DNA of 64,000 nt from Leptospira mtsangambouensis (GCF_004770475.1 NZ_RQHK01000002.1:970001-1034000), one strand, 5' to 3'; shown: positions 10,232 to 20,464, counted from the stretch's first letter. The notes: generated by a model not told the origin, from the sequence alone. Translations and numbers: made by a program.

Positions 10232-10597
10232 ATGCCGAATATCAGCGCCGAGACATTAGAACATCTCAAAAAAATCAAACAAACGTTAATTGACAAAAAA
10301 TGTGAAAACATCCAATTTTTGGATCTAAAAGATGTACATAGTTATTTATCTTTATTCGTAATTGCAACTGTCAAAACTGAAACACAAGGTAGATCTTGTG
10401 CGAAGGACATTGATAAATACATGAAACCTTTGAAACTGGCAGTCAAAAGACAAAACCTAACAGATCTACCTAAGGACGCAACAGGTTGGATCCTTCTCGA
10501 TTACGGTGAAATTTGTGTGCATATTATGACTGACGAAATGAGAACCTATTATTCATTAGATCGTCTCTGGGGAGATGCCACTCCTATTGTTGTATAA
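10232..10597 (+). CDS. rsfS: Ribosomal silencing factor RsfS
   Basis: A 121-residue RsfS/Iojap protein that binds L14 and blocks 30S-50S joining in slow growth. The family pattern is present: [23 protein letters not shown], then [16 protein letters not shown] and [11 protein letters not shown] at the end. It is the last gene of the long plus-strand run and its end overlaps the end of the convergent yyaL-like gene by 14 bases. Confidence 0.95.
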   Translation: MPNISAETLEHLKKIKQTLIDKKCENIQFLDLKDVHSYLSLFVIATVKTETQGRSCAKDIDKYMKPLKLAVKRQNLTDLPKDATGWILLDYGEICVHIMTDEMRTYYSLDRLWGDATPIVV

Positions 10598-12653
10598 GAG
10601 TGAGTGTATCTTCCCAGTTGTCTTTTGGCAACTCGCAAGAAAAATTGCGGCAAACATAGAATAAAATCCCAGAGCCCGCCCCTCTACCCGTAAGGAGTTC
10701 TAATTCTTCCGCTAATTGTTTTGCCTTTGATTCTTCCAATACAAGCCAAACCAAATTCGGATCTTTTAATTTACTTAATTTTTTCCGAATGGATTTGATT
10801 TCCGTTGCATCCTTGTCTTTGTAAACCACAAGGACTTCCTTCGAAGGGTATTGAAATTTTTGGAATGCTGATATCATCGAAGGGTAACTTAACGAATTTT
10901 GCGTTAGTTCTGGAAGGAAATAAGAAAAAATAGCATTCGCCTTTGATTCTAAATCCTGTCCTTTGTATCCAAAAGAAAACAAAAGATAAAACAAATGTAA
11001 GATGGTTGAATTCCCAGATGGTTCAACTCCATCATAACCTTCAATAGTTCTTACAATTAAATCTTCATTCCCATGAAAGGATTCGTAAAATGGACCCACA
11101 GTGGAGGCAAAATGAGAGAACAAATATTCCAAAGAACGTTTTCCCTTAGTATAGGCTTCAATATCTTCATCCAACTGAAAAAGTTTCATAGAAACCCAAA
11201 TGAATTCTGTATAATCGGGTAATGTTCCAAAATATTTGGCCTCTCCTTCTCGGAATCGCCTTAATATGGAACCATCTTCACCAACTAGTTGTTTTGTGAT
11301 AAACTGATAAATCTTTTTGGCATCATTGAGATACTCAGTGTCACCAGAAACCTCATAAGCAGACAAAAGAGCACGAATCCAAAGACAATTCCAGGAAGTA
11401 AGGACTTTGTCATCTCGAAGGGGTCTAATCCTTTGGCTACGATTTGCCAATAGTTTTTCTTTTGTGTTTTCTAATTTGTTAGTAAACTCTGGTTTGAATT
11501 GAATCCCATCCACAAAAGGATTTTTTCCCTTCCAATATACATGTAAGATGTTTTGGTGTTCAAAATTTCCTTCTTCGGTGACATTCCAAAATCCTTGGAT
11601 TTCTTCATCAGGAATAATTTGATTCAATTCAGAATGGGTCCAAAGATAAAATTTTCCCTCTTCTCCTTCGGAATCGGCATCTTCTGCACTGGCAATCCCA
11701 CCGGAACCCAAGGTCATATCACGTCTGATATACGAAACGATTTCTCGAATCACTTCTAAAAAGAAAGGTTCTTCTGTAGCCTTGTATAACAAAGAGAGGG
11801 CTTCCACATAGAGGGAGTTGTCATACAACATCTTCTCAAAATGAGGAACGAGCCATTCATGATCGGTCGCATAACGGCAAATTCCACCACCGACTTGGTC
11901 ATAAATCCCACCGGATTTCATGGCATAGGCTGTGTTAAATGCCATCTCCAAGGCACGAGGGTCTTTTTTTAATAAGTAGAATTCCGTAAGGAAACTGAGG
12001 GCCATACTCGGGGGAAATTTATTAACTGAGTTAGTTTTGAATCCAAAAAAATCTTTATCGTACACTTGCAGGTATCGTTCAAAATTATTTTCGATGATTT
12101 CTTTCGCAGGCAGTTTTCCTTCATTGGGTCTAGTTTCATGATCACGTAAATACTGTGTCAAATCAGAAGCAGCTGTGACGAGTTCTTCTCTTTGGTTCTT
12201 CCATGCCTCGGAAACCAATCGAAGGACCTCTTTAAAACTTCGTTTTCCGTAGCGATTTTCCGGAGGGAAGTAAGTTCCCCCAAGGATTGGTTCCTTTGTG
12301 GGGGTAAGAAACATATTGAGAGGCCAACCCCCTTGGGTTCCCATAGCATGCAAAGCATCCATATAAATTTTATCAATGTCTGGACGTTCTTCCCTGTCTA
12401 ACTTGATGCATACGAAATCACGGTTTAAGACTTCTGCTGTGGAATCATCTTCAAAGGATTCCCGTTCCATCACATGGCACCAGTGACAAGTCGAGTACCC
12501 AATGGACAAAAGGATGATTTTATCCTCTTTTTGGGCTTTTTCGAAGGCTTCCGCTCCCCAGGGAAACCAATCAACGGGATTGTGTGCATGTTGTAACAGA
12601 TAAGGACTTTTTTCATGAACCAAACGATTCGGTTTTTTCGACAGATTTGCCAC
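10584..12653 (-). CDS. YyaL/SSP411-type thioredoxin-domain protein (DUF255)
   Basis: A 689-residue protein of the YyaL/spermatogenesis-associated protein 20 family. The N-terminal thioredoxin-like domain (about 1-165) holds STCHWCHVM with a CxxC pair, [20 protein letters not shown] and [14 protein letters not shown]; the rest is an (alpha/alpha)6 barrel like glycan epimerases ([21 protein letters not shown]). The biochemical role is not established. The start is GTG at 12653 with GGGAGAA five bases upstream. It is divergent from the TolC-family gene. Confidence 0.88.
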   Translation of the reverse strand: MANLSKKPNRLVHEKSPYLLQHAHNPVDWFPWGAEAFEKAQKEDKIILLSIGYSTCHWCHVMERESFEDDSTAEVLNRDFVCIKLDREERPDIDKIYMDALHAMGTQGGWPLNMFLTPTKEPILGGTYFPPENRYGKRSFKEVLRLVSEAWKNQREELVTAASDLTQYLRDHETRPNEGKLPAKEIIENNFERYLQVYDKDFFGFKTNSVNKFPPSMALSFLTEFYLLKKDPRALEMAFNTAYAMKSGGIYDQVGGGICRYATDHEWLVPHFEKMLYDNSLYVEALSLLYKATEEPFFLEVIREIVSYIRRDMTLGSGGIASAEDADSEGEEGKFYLWTHSELNQIIPDEEIQGFWNVTEEGNFEHQNILHVYWKGKNPFVDGIQFKPEFTNKLENTKEKLLANRSQRIRPLRDDKVLTSWNCLWIRALLSAYEVSGDTEYLNDAKKIYQFITKQLVGEDGSILRRFREGEAKYFGTLPDYTEFIWVSMKLFQLDEDIEAYTKGKRSLEYLFSHFASTVGPFYESFHGNEDLIVRTIEGYDGVEPSGNSTILHLFYLLFSFGYKGQDLESKANAIFSYFLPELTQNSLSYPSMISAFQKFQYPSKEVLVVYKDKDATEIKSIRKKLSKLKDPNLVWLVLEESKAKQLAEELELLTGRGAGSGILFYVCRNFSCELPKDNWEDTLTLIQQ

Positions 12654-12708
12654 AATGTTCTCCCAGAAACTAAGGTTTCTCCACGTAGCTTTTTACATTT
12701 TAGGTTGA

Positions 12709-12736
12709 TTGACAAGATTGATTTTTTCATCTTGTC
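12709..12736. promoter_or_regulatory. Inverted repeat overlapping a TTGACA box upstream of the TolC gene
   Basis: TTGACA at 12709-12714 matches a -35 box. It overlaps a perfect 8-base inverted repeat, GACAAGAT (12711-12718) with ATCTTGTC (12729-12736), loop 10 bases. It could be an operator or a leader hairpin; no good -10 box sits at the usual distance. Confidence 0.4.
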
Positions 12737-12762
12737 TGTGTAAGGGGTTTAAGAAGTTTCCA

Positions 12763-14454
12763 TTGAACAGTCACAATATTTCTACCCCGTATTTTTTTAT
12801 CAGTCCTCGAAAGTTGACCAGCTGGTTAATATCTTTTAGTCTTTTAAGTTTCCCTATTTTTGCGGAATCTGACTTTGAAGAGGATGTCAAACGGATGCAG
12901 CTTTCCCAGTGGGAAAACGGGAATACCATTCCTGAATCCCTCCAATCGGGGAATGGTCCGAAAAAACTACGACTCACGATCTCCCAAGCCATCGAACAGG
13001 TGATTGAGAACAACACCATAGTTCAAAATGCCAAATTGGAAATTGTCAAGGCTGACAGCCCCGAATGGAAAAATGAATCCAAATACACTTGGAAGGCCTT
13101 GGCAAGTATCCAGTCTTCCAAACAACTTTTTCCAAGTAACAGAAACAACATCTTTGCCGGAACAATTCGTTCCCAAGATAAAATTTCTGCCGGTATCGAA
13201 AAACAATTCAAAACCGGAACTTATTTCAAAACAGAAATCAGTACAATTCGTTATGACGTAAACGCCTTTGAAGATCCTGCTTCTCAGAGTGGATTTGGAA
13301 GTTTACTCGCGGCTCCACCTATGTATACAGGTGCTGTCACTGCAACATTGTCACAAGAATTACTCAAATATGGATTTGGTAAAAACGAAGAAGATAAAGA
13401 AAAACTTTTAAAAAACCAAACCCTTCTTGTTCGCGAAAACTATATCAACATTTTGACTCAACTTGTAGTCAAGATCCTTGTGGATTATTGGTCTCTTAGC
13501 ATTGTAGATTCTCGAATTGCCACTTACGAAAAAGTATCCAAAAATACAGAAGAGATCAGGCGCCTAACCTTACGAAAAACTGGACTGGGGCTCTCGGAAG
13601 GATTTGAAGTCAACCAGTGGAACCAAGCATTTCTTAGAACCCAATCTCTATTAGAAAAAGCAAAAGTAGATCGTATTGAAGCCGAAAGAAATTTAGTGCG
13701 AATTCTCAATGTGGACACTGGCTCCTCCATTGAAGGAGTCACTGACTTAAGTGAAACTTTGCCAACGGGCATCAACCTAAAGGCTGACAAAGAATATGCA
13801 CTTTCGAGAAGAACCGATTACTTAATGTTAAAACGGGAAAGAGAAATTGCAAAACTTGCTTTGAGCACTGCTCTTGCAGAAGATGATCCTTCATTACTTG
13901 CCACCTTTTCTTATAGTTCGATTGGACAGAATTTTATTTCACCACAAGACAATTTCATTGCGCGCCAACGGGGAATCACATCCTTTAACCACCCACAAAT
14001 TCTGGCTGAATTAAAGATGTCTTACCCTCTTTGGGACTTAGGAATCAAAGCGGGAATTCGAGATGCGGAAACGAATCTCAAAGTGAACGAGATGAAAATC
14101 CAAAACTTGGAACAAGAAATTACGCAAGAAATTGATAACCGTTACGAAGCAGTTTTAGCAAGTCATGCGCTCTTAAAGGACTTATTAAAAACTAGAAAAG
14201 AAACTGAAATTTTCTATAATGGATTGATTGAACGGTTTCGCCAGGGACGTTATACAGCTGTTAACGTAAAAAATGCATTGGATAGTTTGGCGAATGTGGA
14301 ACTTGCCGTCACACAAGCAAAGATTAACTTTAATATCAATTTAGTTCGTTATGAATTGGCTAAAAATTCTCTATTTGAGAAATATGGTCTCGATCTTTAC
14401 TCAATCTTAGAGGAAGTCGAAAAAAGAGCCAAACAAGAAACTGACAAATTATGA
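12763..14454 (+). CDS. TolC-family outer-membrane efflux protein
   Basis: A 563-residue outer-membrane protein of the OEP/TolC family, which forms the exit duct of tripartite efflux or type I secretion systems. A signal peptide (basic SPRKLTSWL, then a hydrophobic core ending FAES) is followed by the two repeated helical-hairpin and strand halves; the C-terminal half has [20 protein letters not shown], typical of the family. The frame is open upstream to 12709, but TTG at 12763 gives a good signal peptide and has AAGAAG six bases ahead; the start is uncertain. No membrane-fusion or pump gene is adjacent. It overlaps the amidohydrolase by 4 bases. Confidence 0.85.
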   Translation: MNSHNISTPYFFISPRKLTSWLISFSLLSFPIFAESDFEEDVKRMQLSQWENGNTIPESLQSGNGPKKLRLTISQAIEQVIENNTIVQNAKLEIVKADSPEWKNESKYTWKALASIQSSKQLFPSNRNNIFAGTIRSQDKISAGIEKQFKTGTYFKTEISTIRYDVNAFEDPASQSGFGSLLAAPPMYTGAVTATLSQELLKYGFGKNEEDKEKLLKNQTLLVRENYINILTQLVVKILVDYWSLSIVDSRIATYEKVSKNTEEIRRLTLRKTGLGLSEGFEVNQWNQAFLRTQSLLEKAKVDRIEAERNLVRILNVDTGSSIEGVTDLSETLPTGINLKADKEYALSRRTDYLMLKREREIAKLALSTALAEDDPSLLATFSYSSIGQNFISPQDNFIARQRGITSFNHPQILAELKMSYPLWDLGIKAGIRDAETNLKVNEMKIQNLEQEITQEIDNRYEAVLASHALLKDLLKTRKETEIFYNGLIERFRQGRYTAVNVKNALDSLANVELAVTQAKINFNINLVRYELAKNSLFEKYGLDLYSILEEVEKRAKQETDKL

Positions 14455-15632
14455 AAGTTTACCCTTCTCACAGAAAAGAGGAAATGGTTCGATACAGGCG
14501 AACCTTCCATCAGTTTCCCGAACTCAAATATGAGGAAAGGGAAACTGCCTCTTTTGTGAAAGCCCATTTAGAATCTTTGGGTTTTCAAGTGGAATCAGGG
14601 ATCGCAGAAACTGGACTTGTTGCTTTATTTGATTCTGGAATTCCAGGAAAAACAATCCTCGTCCGAGCCGATATGGATGCCCTCCCGATCCATGAAGAAA
14701 ATCACCACGATTACAAAAGTAAAAACCCAGGTAAGATGCATGCTTGTGGACATGATGGGCATACAAGCATCCTTATGGCCCTCTCTTCTGAATTAAAAGC
14801 CTCTTTTTCAGAATTTGTTCCCAAAGGTCGAGTTCTCCTCTGTTTCCAACCAGCGGAAGAAGGTGGATCAGGGGCGGACAAAATGATCGCATCCGGAATT
14901 TTGGACCGGTACAAAGTAGATTCCGTTTTTGCTCTCCATGTCTGGAATCATATTGATCTAGGAAAAGTGGGGGTGGTCAACGGTACCATGATGGCTTCTG
15001 TTGATGAATTTAAAATTACAGTCAAAGGAACCTCTGGCCATGGGGCAATCCCACAACACACAGTGGATCCGATTGTAGTAGGTTCTCACTTGGTGACCGC
15101 TTTACAAACATTAGTTTCCAGAAATGTAGATCCATTGGAACCCTGTGTGGTGACCGTGGGATCTTTCCATTCTGGAAATGCCTTCAATGTGATCCCTGAA
15201 ACAGCAATCCTTCACGGAACGGTTCGTACCTATTCCAAATCCGTATACGAAATGATTCCCAAACGAATGGAATCTCTTGTGAATCAAGTAGCAACTGGCT
15301 TTGGGGCCACAGTTGATTTTGAATACAACCGAATTGACAAACCAACCATCAATGATCCGGCAATGGCTGATATCGTTCGAACTGCCGCAAAGAATGTTCT
15401 GGGCCAGGATTGCCTCACAGAAGAAAATACAAGGACCATGGGAGGGGAAGACTTTTCGGCTTTCCTTATGGAAAAACCAGGTTGTTATTTTTTTATTGGA
15501 TCTCGGAACGAGGCAAAAGGATTTATCCACTCCCACCATAGTTCTTTTTTTGATTTTGACGAAGATGCCCTTCCCATTGGCCTTTCCGTAATGAAAGAAG
15601 TCATCAAAACCTATCTTTTAAATTCATTTTAA
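14451..15632 (+). CDS. M20-family amidohydrolase (hippurate/N-acyl amino acid hydrolase type)
   Basis: A 393-residue metallopeptidase-like hydrolase that would remove an acyl group from an amide such as an N-acyl amino acid. Metal-site motifs are visible: [12 protein letters not shown] near residue 96 with the bridging-ligand region, [13 protein letters not shown] near 137, and GGEDFSAF near the C-terminus; the central lid domain ([13 protein letters not shown]) matches M20D. The true substrate cannot be read from sequence. Its ATG overlaps the TolC-family stop (ATGA), so the two are cotranslated. Confidence 0.88.
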   Translation: MKVYPSHRKEEMVRYRRTFHQFPELKYEERETASFVKAHLESLGFQVESGIAETGLVALFDSGIPGKTILVRADMDALPIHEENHHDYKSKNPGKMHACGHDGHTSILMALSSELKASFSEFVPKGRVLLCFQPAEEGGSGADKMIASGILDRYKVDSVFALHVWNHIDLGKVGVVNGTMMASVDEFKITVKGTSGHGAIPQHTVDPIVVGSHLVTALQTLVSRNVDPLEPCVVTVGSFHSGNAFNVIPETAILHGTVRTYSKSVYEMIPKRMESLVNQVATGFGATVDFEYNRIDKPTINDPAMADIVRTAAKNVLGQDCLTEENTRTMGGEDFSAFLMEKPGCYFFIGSRNEAKGFIHSHHSSFFDFDEDALPIGLSVMKEVIKTYLLNSF

Positions 15633-15644
15633 ACAAAAATAAAC

Positions 15645-15685
15645 TTGTCTGTTTTTTGACCTATTCTATTAGTTAGACATCTAAC
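15645..15685 (+). promoter_or_regulatory. Candidate promoter with a palindromic operator (GTTAGA-CA-TCTAAC)
   Basis: TTGTCT (15645-15650), 16 bases, TATTAG (15667-15672) make a plausible promoter. Directly overlapping its downstream edge is the palindrome GTTAGA CA TCTAAC at 15672-15685, the size and position expected for a MarR- or TetR-type repressor. It lies 19 bases ahead of the crotonase start. A MarR gene is encoded at 16478-16936, so it is the obvious candidate regulator, but that link is inference. Confidence 0.5.
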
Positions 15686-15704
15686 CATTTTTCCGAGGAT
15701 TCCA

Positions 15705-16463
15705 ATGATCTCATTCGAACAAATAGACGGAATCGGATTTATCCGATTGGGCATTAACGACAAGAACAGTTTTTCTAACGAATCGTTTTTGGAATTGAAA
15801 AAATCAATTCAAACTGCTAAGGAATCAAATTCCAAAGCCATTGTATTAAAAAGTGATTCTCCTGGGTCTTTTTCTCTAGGACTTGATCTTACCACTGTCA
15901 GCACAATGGATCTTTCCAAAGATTTAGCTCCCTTTTTAAATTTGTTCTATGACAACTTAAAAGGTTTGTTTACCCTTCCCGTTCCAACAATCGCAGAAAT
16001 TTCTGGCCATGCTTTAGGATACGGAGCAATGCTTGCTCTTGTTTGTGACTATCGTTATGCAACAGAAGACATTCGATTTGGTTTGCCTGAGGTAAAAATT
16101 GGAATTCAAGTTCCGTCATTTATCTATGCCCTACTAGGAGAAGCAGTTGGATATGATGCCGCAAAAAGACATGTATTATTAGGTGATGCATTTAAAGCCA
16201 AAGAAATGCCAAGTTTGTTTGAAGAAATTGTTGGAACAGAGGAAGACGTAAAGAAAAAGTCAAAATCTCTTCAAACCAAACTAAAGAAAAATTCCCTGTC
16301 AGCAATGAAAGATACAAAATTAGGAATTTTGAATGTACAAAAAAACATTTTATCGTTAATTGAAACGGACATCCAAGCAACCATCCAAAGTATCCAATCT
16401 AAAGATGCGCAAGAAGGAATTTCTGCTTCCGTTCAAGTCAGAAGACCTGTCTTTACTTCCTAA
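15705..16463 (+). CDS. Crotonase-family protein, probable enoyl-CoA isomerase type
   Basis: A 252-residue enoyl-CoA hydratase/isomerase-fold protein. The oxyanion-hole segments SFSLGLDL (about 55-62) and GHALGYGAML (101-110) are present. By alignment to classical hydratases the Glu144 equivalent is Met109, while the Glu164 equivalent Glu129 in GLPEVKIG is kept. Retaining one of the two acids is the usual state of delta3,delta2-enoyl-CoA isomerases rather than hydratases. It probably acts in oxidation of unsaturated fatty acids, a main carbon source of Leptospira. A palindromic operator lies just upstream and a convergent MarR gene just downstream. Confidence 0.8.
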   Translation: MISFEQIDGIGFIRLGINDKNSFSNESFLELKKSIQTAKESNSKAIVLKSDSPGSFSLGLDLTTVSTMDLSKDLAPFLNLFYDNLKGLFTLPVPTIAEISGHALGYGAMLALVCDYRYATEDIRFGLPEVKIGIQVPSFIYALLGEAVGYDAAKRHVLLGDAFKAKEMPSLFEEIVGTEEDVKKKSKSLQTKLKKNSLSAMKDTKLGILNVQKNILSLIETDIQATIQSIQSKDAQEGISASVQVRRPVFTS

Positions 16464-16477
16464 AAAAAGCGAATGAT

Positions 16478-16936
16478 TTAATTTTCTCTTTTATTTCGAA
16501 TGTGTTTATAAATTTCTTCGAGGATAGGATACAAAATATTCTCGTTTTCTTTTGAGATTCCCCAAGTTTGTAACGAAAGAAGTTTTGCGGAAATAGTCAC
16601 AATTTTCTTTCGTATTTTTTTCCCATCCTTCGATAAAAGTAAGGCCCATTCCCTTCCATCATTTGGAGATGGATTTCTTTCCACAAGGCCCTCTTTGACC
16701 AATCTGTTGACAAGAACTGTACAAGTGGGCTTCGTCTTCTCGATGGTTTTGGCAATTTGTGTCATATTGATGGGAACAGTGCTACGTAAGAGAAAGGTTA
16801 AAATTTCAAAATGAGATGTAGTAAGACCGGGATAACCCAACTTTTCCATCTCACTGCGAACAATGTCTGCAATTTCCGAGCTGATACGATCAAAATAGCG
16901 AACGGATCGAAATCGTTTGGGAAGTTCTCTACTCAT
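16478..16936 (-). CDS. MarR-family transcriptional regulator
   Basis: A 152-residue winged-helix repressor. The core reads HFEILTFLLRSTVPINMTQIAK, then KTKPTCTVLVNRLVKEGLVER and a wing with NPNDGREWALLLSKDGKK, the standard MarR layout of helix-turn-helix and beta wing (about 40-105). ATG at 16936 is preferred over the TTG one codon upstream. It is the last gene of a minus-strand run after pepP (34 bases). The ligand is unknown; its neighbours suggest an acyl-CoA or phenolic signal. Confidence 0.9.
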   Translation of the reverse strand: MSRELPKRFRSVRYFDRISSEIADIVRSEMEKLGYPGLTTSHFEILTFLLRSTVPINMTQIAKTIEKTKPTCTVLVNRLVKEGLVERNPSPNDGREWALLLSKDGKKIRKKIVTISAKLLSLQTWGISKENENILYPILEEIYKHIRNKREN

Positions 16937-16970
16937 CAAATACCAACCAACATTACAAAGTTGGATTCCA

Positions 16971-18290
16971 TTAGCTCTTTAAAGATTCAATTTCTGAAAT
17001 TTCTTTCGGAATGGATTCGGTTAAATTGATGGGAGTTTTACCATGGATGACAATATCATCTTCGATTCGAATTCCTATCCCTCGAAATTCTTTTGGGATG
17101 GTTTCATCCGTTGGATCAAAGTATAGTCCAGGTTCCACAGTCACTACCTGACCATCTTTCAATGGTCTAGATTTTCCATCTAAAAAGTATCTTCCCACAT
17201 CGTGCACATCCATTCCCAAATAATGGCCAGTCCGGTGCATGTAAAATTTTCGATAGGTTCCCTTCTCGATGATCTCTTCTAAACTCCCTTTTAAAAATCT
17301 CATTTCTCTTAGACAATCACTGAGGAAACGTACTGTTTTTTCATGTACTTCATTAAAAGGAGTACCGGAGATAGAATTAAGAATCGCATTTTTCTGAGCA
17401 TACAATACAATTTCATAGATTGTTTTTTGAGCTTCAGTGAATTTTTTTCCGACAGGAAACACACGTGTGACATCAGCTGTATAATAGTTCCATTCAGCAC
17501 CCGAATCGACAAGGACCAAATCTCCTTCTTTGAGAAGATCGTCATTACTAACGTAATGAAGGATACAGGCATTTTTTCCAGCGGCAACAATATGGCCATA
17601 TCCCCCACCGATTGACCCATATTTTAAATACTCTTGATCAAGGAGAGCTTCCAATTCATATTCATACATCCCTGGTTTACTCTCTCGCATAATGCGCATA
17701 TGGCCATGTTTTGTGACATCAGCTGCATTTTTTAAGATTGCGATTTCTTCCTTGGATTTTGTCAGCCTTTCTTCATGTAGAAAATGTGGATGTTCTATCC
17801 TATGCGGACCAAATTTCCCTTCCCTTGCCCTTTCCGATAGATTTCTACATTCGGAAATCAGTTCCCGGTCACGGTCTGGGTTTTCTCCAAAAAAATAGTA
17901 TAAGGTATGATGCCCAATCAGGATAGCAGATTTTTCTTTTTCCCATTCACTTAAATCATAAGAAAAATCCAAACCTAACATGGATTTGATTTTTTCTTTT
18001 CCAAGTCGAATCCCCGTCCATATTTCTTTTTCTTTGTCTTTGGGTAAACAGAACATCCCTGAAACATCATGAGTGATCACAAGGATAGAGTCTTCTTCTG
18101 TAATCCCTGTTAGGTAATAAAAATCGGAATTTTGGCGAAACTTATACTCTACATCCCGGTTTCTAATTTTATGGTTTGCTGCAAAAAGTAAAAAGATTTC
18201 CCCTTTTTTTAGCTTTTTCTGAATGTTTGTGATCCGACTACGATATAACTTAGAGTTGTATTCTCTTGTTTTTTTATTTGGTAATTTCAT
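16971..18290 (-). CDS. pepP: Xaa-Pro aminopeptidase (M24B)
   Basis: A 439-residue M24 peptidase with the AMP_N N-terminal domain (about 10-140, FAANHKIRNRDVEYKFRQNSDFYYLTG) and the pita-bread catalytic domain. Metal ligands are in LVLVDSGAEWNYYTADVTR (two Asp), MHRTGHYLGMDVHD (His), VEPGLYF (Glu) and GIRIEDD (Glu). It releases the N-terminal residue from peptides with proline second. Its start lies inside the end of the glycosyltransferase gene (17-base overlap). Confidence 0.92.
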   Translation of the reverse strand: MKLPNKKTREYNSKLYRSRITNIQKKLKKGEIFLLFAANHKIRNRDVEYKFRQNSDFYYLTGITEEDSILVITHDVSGMFCLPKDKEKEIWTGIRLGKEKIKSMLGLDFSYDLSEWEKEKSAILIGHHTLYYFFGENPDRDRELISECRNLSERAREGKFGPHRIEHPHFLHEERLTKSKEEIAILKNAADVTKHGHMRIMRESKPGMYEYELEALLDQEYLKYGSIGGGYGHIVAAGKNACILHYVSNDDLLKEGDLVLVDSGAEWNYYTADVTRVFPVGKKFTEAQKTIYEIVLYAQKNAILNSISGTPFNEVHEKTVRFLSDCLREMRFLKGSLEEIIEKGTYRKFYMHRTGHYLGMDVHDVGRYFLDGKSRPLKDGQVVTVEPGLYFDPTDETIPKEFRGIGIRIEDDIVIHGKTPINLTESIPKEISEIESLKS

Positions 18291-19347
18291 GAGTGATGAC
18301 TTCCTCTAAGGCCTCGAAAATACGTACAGGATTTTGGTCCATCATACAACGAAAATGTCCCTCTGGACAAATTCGTCCACCGTGAATCCCGCAAGGCCTA
18401 CAATTTAGACCTTGTACTTCCATAATTTTATGTTTATCAGAAAGGCTTCCATATCCAAATGCAGGGATGGTCGCACCATATAACATAACCGTAGGAGTAT
18501 TAAAAGCAGAGGCAAAATGAATGGGGCTGGAGTCGTTGGAAATAATCGCACTGGCATTCCGAATCCAAACCATTAGTTCTTTTAGGTTAGTTTTACCCAC
18601 CAGAGAAAGCAAACGATCCCTTTCTTTTAATTCTAAAGGTTCTGTTTTCATCAACCGTGCAATTGTATTTTCAATTTCTAAATCTGCTTTGCTTCCAATT
18701 AAGATAACCGTTTCTTTTCGTTTGCGAAGGATTTGTGTGATGACACTCACAAATTTTTCTTCGGGCATTCGTTTGGTTTCCCAAAGAGAAGAAGGAGCTA
18801 TTAGAATGTATCCATCTTCATGGTTTAAAATTTCTTTTTTCTTTGTTAAAAAAGAATCTTCCTCTTGTTTTCCTGGGAATAAATAGGGTCGTCTTTCTCT
18901 TCCAGTAGGATAATCATATTCCTCAAATAATAAGGAAAAAAGTTTTTCTACTTCATGTGGACCTTGTTTGGGTCTTTGCACCGTCTTTGTATGTAAAAAA
19001 GAAAAGCCGGATTCTTTATAACCAATACGAATCGGAGCCCTTGTAAGGTATGATAACAAACTCGAACGAAAAGAAAAATGCGCCGAATATACCTTGTTAA
19101 AGTTTTCTTTTTTTAATAATCCAGCGAAATGCAAAAACGCAAACGGATTCTTTTTGATTCGTTTTTTATCAAGTGACCAAACCTTTGTTAAATCTGGATT
19201 GTTTTCCAAAACAGATTCTGTACCCGCATTCACGAGCACATGGATTTCTGCTCCTGGATGTTCCGTTTTTACCGCATGGAAAAACGAAGTGGATAGGATC
19301 AGGTCACCTAAAAAAGCGGTTTGGATGATGAGTATTTTTTCTGGCAT
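18274..19347 (-). CDS. Glycosyltransferase family 9 (heptosyltransferase-like)
   Basis: A 357-residue GT-B enzyme similar to WaaF/WaaC heptosyltransferases of LPS core synthesis. The start MPEKILIIQTAFLGDLILS, the middle APSSLWETKRMPEEKF and the NDSSPIHFASAFNTPTVMLYG donor-site motif are typical. A CxxC-like pair near the C-terminus (NCRPCGIHGGRICPEGHFRCM) occurs in many GT9 proteins. ATG at 19347 is chosen because the upstream 28 codons lie inside the thiolase-like gene; it overlaps that gene's TGA by one base with AGAAAGAGA ahead. Confidence 0.88.
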   Translation of the reverse strand: MPEKILIIQTAFLGDLILSTSFFHAVKTEHPGAEIHVLVNAGTESVLENNPDLTKVWSLDKKRIKKNPFAFLHFAGLLKKENFNKVYSAHFSFRSSLLSYLTRAPIRIGYKESGFSFLHTKTVQRPKQGPHEVEKLFSLLFEEYDYPTGRERRPYLFPGKQEEDSFLTKKKEILNHEDGYILIAPSSLWETKRMPEEKFVSVITQILRKRKETVILIGSKADLEIENTIARLMKTEPLELKERDRLLSLVGKTNLKELMVWIRNASAIISNDSSPIHFASAFNTPTVMLYGATIPAFGYGSLSDKHKIMEVQGLNCRPCGIHGGRICPEGHFRCMMDQNPVRIFEALEEVITHEITK

Positions 19348-20447
19348 CAGTCTCTTTCTAGTATAGACACAAAGTTGTTTGTTGCAAGTCCACCTATACT
19401 TTGTGCTATTGCCAACCGCTTTTCCGGCCATTCCTCAAAGAACCGGCAAAGTTCGACAATTTGTGCAAGGCCTGAGGCACCCACTGGATGGCCCCGGGAT
19501 TTGAGTCCACCAGAAGAATTGATAGGAATTTTGCCCATAGGATGGGTAAGGCCTGCTTTTACCTGGAATAAAGCCTCTCCTCGTTTGAAAAAACCTGCAT
19601 CTTCGGCACCAACGAGTTCAAAAGGAGTAAACGCATCGTGTAATTCAGCAAAATCAATCTCACTTGGTCCCACACCAGCTTCAGCATAAGCCTTTTCAAA
19701 GGCAATGCGATTGGCCAAAAAACTTGGATCCGCTGACGAAAGAAAAGGTGCGGTTCCCGATCCCATCCCTTTGACAGAAATAGAACTTGGATCTTTGGAA
19801 AGGATAAGGGCAGCCGACCCATCAGAAAGTGGTGAGATATCATACAATCCCAAGGGACTTGCAATCTTAGTTTGGTTTTGGTATTCTTCCTGGGTTAAAT
19901 TCTTTTTGATATGTGCTTTGGGATTCAAGAGTCCGTTGTCATGTAATTTCTTTGAGATGGCAAAAAGGTCTTCTTCTTTGTATCCATAATCATTTAAATA
20001 CTTACGAGTGATCATGGCACCACCTTGTGCCATTGACATTCCGAGAGACTTTTGCGCATCAGAAAGAACAGAACCTAACAAAAGATTACTCTCTTCACGG
20101 TTGAGTTGGCTCATCAGTTCCGTTGCCACAACAAGTCCATGATCAAACCTTCCACTAAGAATTAAATTCACCCCCAATTGGAAAGCGGCTGCTCCTGAAG
20201 AAGAAGCAGTTTCCATTCTTATGGAATAAACATCTCGAACTCCCAGTAAGCCAGGGAGTTTTGCAGATAAATGGTATTCGTGATTGTAGGAATCAGGTGA
20301 AAAACTAGCGTAGATGATGAACTGAATTTTGTGAGATTGAAACTCATGTACAGATTGTTTTGCGGTCGCAAAGGATAAATCAAGTTGTGATCCTTTGTGT
20401 TTTCCGAATACACTCAATGATGGATTGTGAATGTAAACTTTCTTCAT
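19347..20447 (-). CDS. Thiolase-superfamily protein lacking the nucleophilic cysteine
   Basis: A 366-residue thiolase-fold protein closest in pattern to the SCP-x/archaeal thiolase branch. The C-terminal GGLKSRGHPVGASGLAQ block and HDAFTPFE are well kept. In the nucleophile loop, where thiolases have A-C-A-S-G, it reads A-S-S-S-G (residues 81-85), so the acyl-accepting Cys is Ser82. The second Cys of biosynthetic thiolases is also absent (SIGGLATNN). It may therefore be non-catalytic, use a different chemistry, or act as a scaffold. First gene of an operon with a glycosyltransferase, pepP and marR, which gives no coherent pathway. Confidence 0.82.
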   Translation of the reverse strand: MKKVYIHNPSLSVFGKHKGSQLDLSFATAKQSVHEFQSHKIQFIIYASFSPDSYNHEYHLSAKLPGLLGVRDVYSIRMETASSSGAAAFQLGVNLILSGRFDHGLVVATELMSQLNREESNLLLGSVLSDAQKSLGMSMAQGGAMITRKYLNDYGYKEEDLFAISKKLHDNGLLNPKAHIKKNLTQEEYQNQTKIASPLGLYDISPLSDGSAALILSKDPSSISVKGMGSGTAPFLSSADPSFLANRIAFEKAYAEAGVGPSEIDFAELHDAFTPFELVGAEDAGFFKRGEALFQVKAGLTHPMGKIPINSSGGLKSRGHPVGASGLAQIVELCRFFEEWPEKRLAIAQSIGGLATNNFVSILERD

Positions 20448-20464
20448 TAGAATATACTTTACGC

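Noticed and set aside
15111..15539. 142-residue minus-strand ORF
   Set aside because: It is the antisense frame of the M20 amidohydrolase and contains Cys/His/Phe-rich sequence without a family pattern.
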